A stretch of DNA of 24,574 bases from a virus. The translations under genes were made by a program, and so were the position numbers. Under the pieces are notes generated by a model. That model ran no database searches. It saw only the letters and a program-made list of their open reading frames with translations, and had not been told where the DNA came from. Positions 22,768 through 24,574 of this stretch are shown here, piece by piece; within the stretch, counting starts at the first letter, position 1, and the number at the start of each line of letters is the position of its first letter. The stretch spans positions 1 to 24,574 of the IMG/VR virus record IMGVR_UViG_3300028414_001312; one strand, given 5' to 3'.

Positions 22768-23400
22768 ATGAAACTCAACCTCTCAGTCACCGGTGACATC
22801 GTTACCGCGATGCGCGCCGAAATCCTCGCTGGCGAAAGGGCCGTGACCAAGGCCATGCGCGTTGCAGGCGCGGGTCTCAAATCCGACTGGCGCGCCCAGA
22901 TCACGCGCGCCCGCCTTGGACAGCGGCTTGCCAACACGATCAGGTCCAAGACCTATCCCGCTGCGGGCGAAAGCCTCGAGGCGGCCGCGCTGGTCTGGTC
23001 CAACGCACCCCAGATCATCGGGGCGCATGACACGGGCCCACTGATCCGTTCAAAGGACGGCTTCTGGCTTGCCATCCCAACGCCAGCGGCCGGTAAGGGC
23101 ACGCGCGGCAAGGCGCTCACGCCCGGCGAATGGGAAAGGCGGCGCGGGTTGCGCCTTCGGTTTGTCTATCGGCGGGGCGGTCCAAGCCTGCTCGTTGCCG
23201 ACGGGCGGCTGAACAGCCGTGGGCTGGGCGTGGCATCACGATCCAAGACTGGGCGTGGACAGAGCACGGTGCCGATTTTCCTCTTGGTGCCGCAAGTAAA
23301 GCTTTCGAAACGGCTGTCTCTGGCGCGGGACGCCGAACGCGCGCAGGCAGCGATACCAGGATTGATCGTGGCGAACTGGATGAAACAGCTTAACGTTTAG
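22768..23400 (+). CDS. Phage tail-region protein, DUF6441 family
   Basis: 210-residue protein I place in DUF6441, found beside tail-completion genes in Rhodobacterales prophages, where lambda has gpZ. Landmarks are the long N-terminal helix TAMRAEILAGERAVTKAMR, a basic patch SDWRAQITRARLGQRLANTIR, GAHDTGPLIRSKDGFWLAIP, GEWERRRGLRLRFVYRRGG and a terminal VPIFLLVPQVKLSKRL. It probably forms part of the tail end that meets the head. ATG 22768 was chosen because this is where the family-like sequence begins; the open frame continues upstream to 22552, opposite the leftward gene, and is likely a shadow. Its end overlaps the leftward acyl carrier protein gene by 11 bases. Confidence 0.85.
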   Translation: MKLNLSVTGDIVTAMRAEILAGERAVTKAMRVAGAGLKSDWRAQITRARLGQRLANTIRSKTYPAAGESLEAAALVWSNAPQIIGAHDTGPLIRSKDGFWLAIPTPAAGKGTRGKALTPGEWERRRGLRLRFVYRRGGPSLLVADGRLNSRGLGVASRSKTGRGQSTVPIFLLVPQVKLSKRLSLARDAERAQAAIPGLIVANWMKQLNV

Positions 23401-23635
23401 CGTTCAACGCTCTTTCGACAAATGTCTCTGCGTCACCGACGGTAACGATTTCTTCGGCCTCAGCATCCATAATTTCGAGCTGAAATGCTTCTTCGAAGAG
23501 CATGATCAGCTCAACTTTATCGAGGCTGTTAGCGTCAAGATCCTGAATGAAAGAGGTCTCGTGCGAGAGTTCTTCCACGCTGAGATCAAATTTATTCGCC
23601 ACAATTTCGCGAACAGTAACTTCAGATGCGCTCAT
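23390..23635 (-). CDS. Acyl carrier protein encoded in a leftward moron
   Basis: 81-residue protein with the whole AcpP plan: helix I EVTVREIVANKFDL, loop SFIQDLDANSLD, helix II LDKVELIMLFEEAFQLEI and helix III VGDAETFVERAL. The attachment serine for 4'-phosphopantetheine is Ser37, equivalent to Ser36 of E. coli AcpP. The usual DSL is NSL here, an Asp to Asn change. Known carrier proteins hold growing acyl chains for fatty acid or lipid synthesis in the cytoplasm. The gene is on the opposite strand to the tail genes, is less GC-rich, has a GGAGG ribosome site and is an 11-base convergent overlap with DUF6441. No partner synthase is nearby, so the role is open. Confidence 0.92.
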   Translation of the reverse strand: MSASEVTVREIVANKFDLSVEELSHETSFIQDLDANSLDKVELIMLFEEAFQLEIMDAEAEEIVTVGDAETFVERALNAKR

Positions 23636-23699
23636 GGTCAGGCCTCCTCTAGCGGGAGCGATTACCTCCGCGCAGTGCGTACATCGACCTAGTCGCCCC

Positions 23700-23713
23700 T
23701 GAGAAAAAACTCA
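23700..23713. promoter_or_regulatory. 14-bp palindrome at the start of the tail-completion gene
   Basis: TGAG (23700-23703), six A, CTCA (23710-23713) forms a short perfect hairpin ending one base before the ATG at 23714, at the edge of the acyl carrier protein insertion. It could influence translation of the next gene or bind a regulator of the moron. The site is short, so chance is a real alternative. Confidence 0.3.
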
Positions 23714-24139
23714 ATGCCCACCACCCGCGAAACCATCCTGACCGCCCTGGCGGACCTGCTCAGGACGATCCCGCATGTGCCAGTTCTGCGCGGGGAAGTC
23801 TTGCCAGAACGCATCCCGCCCGCAGGTCTCATGATCTTGCGCGACGGCACCCCGGGCGAACCGGGCGTGACGTTGTCGCCGCTGACCTATCATTTTCAGC
23901 ATCGGGCTGAACTCGAGATGATCGTGCAATCAGCAACGGATCGGGACGCCCTTTTCGACGCACTTGTCGCTCAGATCGGCGCGGTAATCGCCGCAGACCG
24001 AACTTTGCGAGGTCTATGCGACTGGGTCGAGCCGGAGGCTGCTGAACCTGTCGATCTTCCAGTCCAGGGCGCCGCCTCTCTGAAAGCCGGAATCATTCCG
24101 ATCACCCTCCACTACGCGACCAGTGACGCACTGGGCTGA
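23714..24139 (+). CDS. Tail completion / minor tail protein (gpU-like position)
   Basis: 141-residue protein beginning MPTTRETILTALADLLRTI, then VLRGEVLPERIPPAGLMILRDG, a beta-rich core (LTYHFQHRAELEMIV) and LKAGIIPITLHYATSDALG at the end. Its position, after the gpZ-like gene and before the tail tube gene, and its size fit lambda gpU, which ends tail growth. I have a vague memory of similar proteins carrying the label acyl-CoA transferase in databases; no such catalytic motif is visible and I reject that label. The ribosome site is weak, with a hairpin instead. Confidence 0.72.
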   Translation: MPTTRETILTALADLLRTIPHVPVLRGEVLPERIPPAGLMILRDGTPGEPGVTLSPLTYHFQHRAELEMIVQSATDRDALFDALVAQIGAVIAADRTLRGLCDWVEPEAAEPVDLPVQGAASLKAGIIPITLHYATSDALG

Positions 24140-24164
24140 CGAGACCAATTCAAGGAGTATCACC

Positions 24165-24574
24165 ATGGCACGAGCCCAAGGGGCGCGGGCGCAAATGGCG
24201 CTTGCGTTCGAGACGACTTATGGCACGTCGCCTGCGAGCGGCTACACCAAGATGCCTTTTGCCAGCACGACGCTGGGGGCAGAGCAACCGCTGCAGACAT
24301 CGGAACTGCTGGGCTATGGCCGCGATCCGCAGGCCCCGATCAAGGATGCAGTGACGGCGGATGGCGATGTGGTCATCCCGATTGATGCTGAGGCTTTCGG
24401 CTTCTGGCTGAAGGCTGCGTTTGGGGCGCCCATGACCACGGGCGCGGAAGCGCACTATAGCCATGAGTTCCGCTCAGGAAACTGGGCGCTGCCGTCGTTC
24501 TCGGTCGAAACCGGGATGCCCGAGGTGCCGCGCTATGCGATGTATTCCGGCTGTATGGTCGATAGCCTGAACTG
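24165..24574 (+). CDS. Phage tail tube protein (partial, runs off the right edge)
   Basis: About 136 codons are visible from ATG 24165, with an AGGAG ribosome site at 24153-24157. The product begins MARAQGARAQMALAFETTYG and continues with ASGYTKMPF, LQTSELLGYGRDPQAP and DGDVVIPIDAEAFGFWLKAAFG. This is the pattern of phage tail tube proteins of the family that includes many Rhodobacterales prophage tubes (gpV-like). It polymerises around the tape measure into the tail tube. Beta-rich composition and place after the gpU-like gene agree. The C-terminus lies outside the window. Confidence 0.85.
   Translation, partial: MARAQGARAQMALAFETTYGTSPASGYTKMPFASTTLGAEQPLQTSELLGYGRDPQAPIKDAVTADGDVVIPIDAEAFGFWLKAAFGAPMTTGAEAHYSHEFRSGNWALPSFSVETGMPEVPRYAMYSGCMVDSLN

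Noticed and set aside
23714-24139. Acyl-CoA transferase label for the tail-completion gene next to the acyl carrier protein
   Set aside because: No catalytic motif of that class is visible, and its position between gpZ-like and tail tube genes fits a structural protein; proximity to the carrier protein is by insertion.

Overview
The window is part of a lambda-like (siphovirus-type) prophage, most likely in an alphaproteobacterium of the Rhodobacterales. The reasons are high GC in the phage genes, a lambda-type head module (GpA terminase, gpW-like joiner, lambda-family portal, S49 protease with nested scaffold, decoration protein, gpE-like capsid) and accessory families I associate with Rhodobacterales prophages (DUF3489, DUF6441, DUF7220-like). 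The organism is an inference; no rRNA, tRNA or host marker gene is present.

Layout. (1) About 1-313: leader region with two inverted repeats and a possible gene tail. (2) 314-2997: early/replication operon of five rightward genes joined by 4-base ATGA overlaps: AlpA-type HTH protein, small unknown, VRR-NUC nuclease, winged-helix replication protein with an iteron array inside its gene, and an unknown. (3) 3136-10403: a less GC-rich cargo locus with the order HTH regulator, hsdM, hsdS, prrC-like anticodon nuclease, hsdR. This is the prrABCD order of the E. coli Prr system, a type IC restriction-modification system carrying a latent tRNA anticodon nuclease. (4) 10404-10811: non-coding, with a cluster of GGAATCC repeats and a terminator. 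(5) 10812-12286: ParB/N6-adenine methyltransferase fusion and a small membrane protein. (6) 12452-14680: leftward cassette of six small genes with its own promoter/operator and terminator. (7) 14802 to the right edge: packaging and head-tail genes, interrupted by two leftward single-gene insertions (morons), one of which encodes an acyl carrier protein.

How it works together. The left operon probably replicates the phage from the iterons inside the initiator gene. The right operon packages DNA and builds head and tail connector. The cargo locus should protect the lysogen: the HsdM/S/R complex restricts foreign DNA and, by analogy with Prr, the PrrC-like protein would be held inactive by the complex and cut a host tRNA if an invader disables restriction. 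The leftward cassette and the two morons are phage accessory genes of unknown purpose; the cassette has the layout of a self-regulated accessory locus.

The strongest items for a second look are the prrC-type locus inside a prophage, the 12-bp slippage-prone repeat in hsdS, the iterons in three codon phases, the acyl carrier protein moron with an NSL attachment motif, and the anomalous start of the terminase large subunit.
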